This document shows positions 62,091-64,000 of a stretch of DNA of 64,000 bases, in pieces. The first letter of the stretch is position 1; every line of letters begins with the position of its first letter. This stretch comes from Balanoglossus misakiensis (taxonomy: Eukaryota; Hemichordata): the NCBI GenBank assembly GCA_040954595.2, contig CM082596.2, positions 10,540,001 to 10,604,000 of the forward strand, in the 5' to 3' direction. The position numbers and the translations under genes are program-made. Below the pieces are notes generated by a model. It did not search any database. It was not told the origin of the DNA and saw only the letters and a program-made list of their open reading frames with translations.

Positions 62091-62872
62091 ACATGAATGC
62101 AAGAATGGACACAGATCATTTATGAAGTCAGTGTGAACAACTTTACTTGAAGTCATTACATTGTAAACAGAATACCATAGTTGTAATAATTTGTCCGGTC
62201 ACAATATGTCTATAGACACATCACGTACATGGACATGAATGCAAGAATGGACACAGATCATTTATGAAGTCAATGTGAACAACTTTACTTGAAGTCATTA
62301 CATTGTAAACAGAATACCATAGTTGTATTAATTTGTCTTTTCACAATATTTCTATAGACACATCACGTACATGGACATGACTGCAAGAATGGACACAGTT
62401 CATTTATGAAGTCAATGTGAACAACTTTACTTGAATTCAGTTCATTGTAAACAGAATACATGAGTTGAAATAGTTTGTCTGGTCACAATATGTCTATAGT
62501 CACATCACGTACATGGACATGACTGCAAGAATGGACACAGATCATTAATGAAGTCAATGTGAACAACTTTACTTCATGTTAGTACATTGTAAACAGAATA
62601 CCAGAGTTGTAATAATTTGTCTGGTCACAATATGTCTATAGACACATCACGTACATGGACATGAATGCAAGAATGGACACAGATCATTTATGAAGTCAAT
62701 GTGGACAACTTTACTTGAAGTCAGTAAATTGTACACAGAATACCAGAGTTGTAATAATTTGTCTGGTCACAATATGTCTATAGACACATCACGTACATGG
62801 ACATGACTGCAAGCATGGACACAGATCATTTATGAAGTCAATGTGAACAACTTTACTTGAAGTCAGTAAATT

Positions 62873-63053
62873 TAGGCCCAACCCCTTGGGTGTAATTGGG
62901 GGCGCCCTCTGTGTAGTGCGTCTTCCCGCCTTCCGGAGAGAATTGCTACTTTTGTAGGGCTTCCGCCATCTTGTAGAGTCACTTTTTCCGAGCAGTCGCT
63001 CGCTTAAAACTTCTCCCAAAAATCCGTCTTTTTCGCCGCTTTGTCGTCACAAT
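62873..63053 (+). promoter_or_regulatory. Leader/promoter region of the right-hand unit
   Basis: Contains a short hairpin (CCCAA-CCC-TTGGG, about 62877-62889) near the unit start and CCGCCATCTTG at 62963-62973, which is the reverse complement of the YY1 consensus CAAGATGGCGG. No TATA box. YY1 sites near the 5' end are used by some retroelements and TATA-less promoters; the role here is inferred. Confidence 0.4.
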
Positions 63054-64000
63054 ATGTCCGACCACTCAGACAGCGAAACTCTCCCACAGTCCGAAAGGCG
63101 GACTCCCAACTGCTCTGGCTGCAAACAAGCAGTAAAAGGGCATCGCGCTCTTGGATTACAGCCAGGCCCAAACTGCACAGGCGTGCCCCAACCGCAAGGC
63201 GCAGATGGAAGCTCTGCCATTCCCACCATATCCGTCGTCGTCGAACAGACTGGCTCACTCCAGCTCGAAGATCTACAAGCCAGACAGGCAGAACTGTTAC
63301 AGGAAAAGCAACTCCTACTGCAGAAACGAGAGCAGCGTGCATTACAGACCCGCTCCAGCATCTCAGAACTAGACCACGAACTTCCCGCCCTCCGAGTGCG
63401 GGTTGCCAACACAAGTCCCATGCAACCGCCTCCATCGATCCCTTTATCGTCGGGCAACGGCTGTCCACCAACACTGGACACCCTTCGTCAAAACCCAGCG
63501 GCCAACCAAGCAGTCGACGCACAACTCTCTCACATCGTGAATTCGGCATTTGGCGCCTCCGCATTGCCAAAGTCCATCGGACAGTCTACTCGTGCTGAAT
63601 GGCCGATCGGCTACATGTCACAAGGTAAGCCAGGAAAGTCCCCTCGTGACTCTCAAGCCCCTAGCTTCGCAGACGAATCCAGAGTGAAATGGCCACATTT
63701 GCGCCTACCTCGCGAAAAAGGAGGAAAAGTCCCCAAATTCGACAACTTAACCATCGCACAACTGGTCAGAGGTGAATTAGAAATACTCAACTCCGTCTAC
63801 CTGCCCATCTCGTCTGAGGAACGCGCTCCAAGATCACTGCATCTCCAGAACTTAATGAGACTCGCTCATAAGCACGATTGGTCAGACGTACTGAATTTCC
63901 ATGGTACCATCTTAGAAAAGATACAAAGCGCAGAACTACGTTGGCAAGACTGCTTCGACCGTTATGAAAAAGAACTTCTCTCACCCGACACCCTGAAATC
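63054..64000 (+). CDS. Probable DIRS-like gag protein, 3' end beyond window
   Basis: Frame open from ATG at 63054 to the last base: 315 codons and no stop, although the other two plus frames have stops. The start MSDHSDSETL is acidic. Residues 20-41 hold a Cys/His cluster (Cys20, Cys23, His30, Cys41: CSGC ... GHRALG ... C) like the small zinc motif at the start of related invertebrate proteins. About 67-110 is a Gln/Leu/Glu/Arg-rich probable coiled coil. A Pro/Ser-rich linker follows. From about 225 a helical region with VPKFDNLTIAQLVRGEL, LMRLAHKHDWSDVLNFHG and RWQDCFDRYE resembles the gag-like protein that precedes RT and tyrosine recombinase in DIRS/Ngaro elements. The codon pattern and length argue for a real protein. 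RT, RNase H and recombinase would be expected beyond the window. Confidence 0.6.
   Translation, partial: MSDHSDSETLPQSERRTPNCSGCKQAVKGHRALGLQPGPNCTGVPQPQGADGSSAIPTISVVVEQTGSLQLEDLQARQAELLQEKQLLLQKREQRALQTRSSISELDHELPALRVRVANTSPMQPPPSIPLSSGNGCPPTLDTLRQNPAANQAVDAQLSHIVNSAFGASALPKSIGQSTRAEWPIGYMSQGKPGKSPRDSQAPSFADESRVKWPHLRLPREKGGKVPKFDNLTIAQLVRGELEILNSVYLPISSEERAPRSLHLQNLMRLAHKHDWSDVLNFHGTILEKIQSAELRWQDCFDRYEKELLSPDTLK

Larger units (their letters stand above)
56554..62872 (+). repeat. 142-bp satellite array, right segment (about 44 monomers)
   Basis: Same orientation and register as the rest. It carries 11-bp deletion monomers at about 56762 ('gaataagtcag') and 58454 ('gaacaagtcag'). The variant 'atgaaagcaagaatgg' at 59111 and 61241 marks a fifteen-monomer (2130 bp) duplication that also matches the block ending at 46829. 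The array stops inside a monomer: 'cagtaaatt' is followed by 'taggcccaacc' instead of 'gtaaacag'. Confidence 0.96.
62873..64000 (+). mobile_element. 5' part of a probable DIRS-like (tyrosine-recombinase) retroelement, cut by window end
   Basis: The satellite ends abruptly at 62872 and a clearly more GC-rich, non-repetitive sequence begins. Its first 180 bp have no reading frame and look like a leader; the rest is one open frame resembling the gag-like protein of DIRS/Ngaro-type elements. No LTR and no target duplication can be judged because the other end is outside the window. Alternatives are a different mobile element or the true edge of the satellite next to a host gene. The protein resemblance is recalled from family knowledge and not tested. 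Confidence 0.5.

Noticed and set aside
1-62872. CENP-B-box-like motif in the satellite
   Set aside because: No monomer subtype shows the TTCG...CGGG pattern of the mammalian box.
63041-63598. 185-codon plus frame and 188- and 144-codon minus frames in the right-hand unit
   Set aside because: They overlap the longer open frame from 63054; the basic, Ser/Arg-rich composition is that of out-of-frame reading.
1-64000. tRNA, rRNA or other RNA genes
   Set aside because: No cloverleaf or conserved rRNA phrase was recognised; tRNA-like sequence is limited to the primer binding sites.

Overview
The window is eukaryotic heterochromatin-like DNA, almost certainly from an animal. About 45.4 kb of the 64 kb is one tandem satellite with a 142-bp monomer, roughly 320 copies, all in the same orientation. 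Three complete LTR retrotransposons interrupt it, and a fourth, non-satellite unit begins near the right edge. I see no host gene, no RNA gene and nothing prokaryotic. The retroelement types (a Gmr1-like Ty3/Gypsy element with a SCAN-like gag, two Gypsy elements of the short-LTR type common in invertebrates, and a probable DIRS-like gag) fit an aquatic metazoan such as a lancelet, cnidarian, mollusc, echinoderm or fish. The species cannot be named from this sequence.

Layout: satellite 1-5359; element 1 (+ strand, Gmr1-like) 5360-13253; satellite 13254-46829; element 2 (- strand, Gypsy) 46830-51525; a 179-bp satellite remnant 51526-51704; element 3 (+ strand, Gypsy) 51705-56553; satellite 56554-62872; non-satellite DNA 62873-64000 with an open reading frame that runs off the window end.

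Each LTR element has two LTRs, a target-site duplication (4, 5 and 5 bp), a primer binding site (probably tRNA-Pro, tRNA-Ser and tRNA-Leu) and a polypurine tract. All three insertions are therefore clean and entered a pre-existing array, which resumes in register after each one. None looks autonomous as it stands. Element 1 has a gag frame change and a 1279-bp internal tandem duplication that shifts the pol frame. Element 2 has one in-frame stop before integrase and an altered polymerase motif. Element 3 has a frame change and a stop in RT and an integrase one residue short. LTR pairs are identical (element 2) or nearly so (elements 1 and 3), so the insertions are young.

Most noteworthy: element 1 has integrase upstream of reverse transcriptase, the copia-like order of the Gmr1 lineage. 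Elements 1 and 3, which are unrelated, entered the same base of the monomer, inside a 12-bp palindrome present in most repeats. The satellite has a patchwork of higher-order repeats of different sizes (5, 7, 8, 10, 11, 12, 15 and 32 monomers). A 315-codon DIRS-like gag frame reaches the window end with no stop codon.
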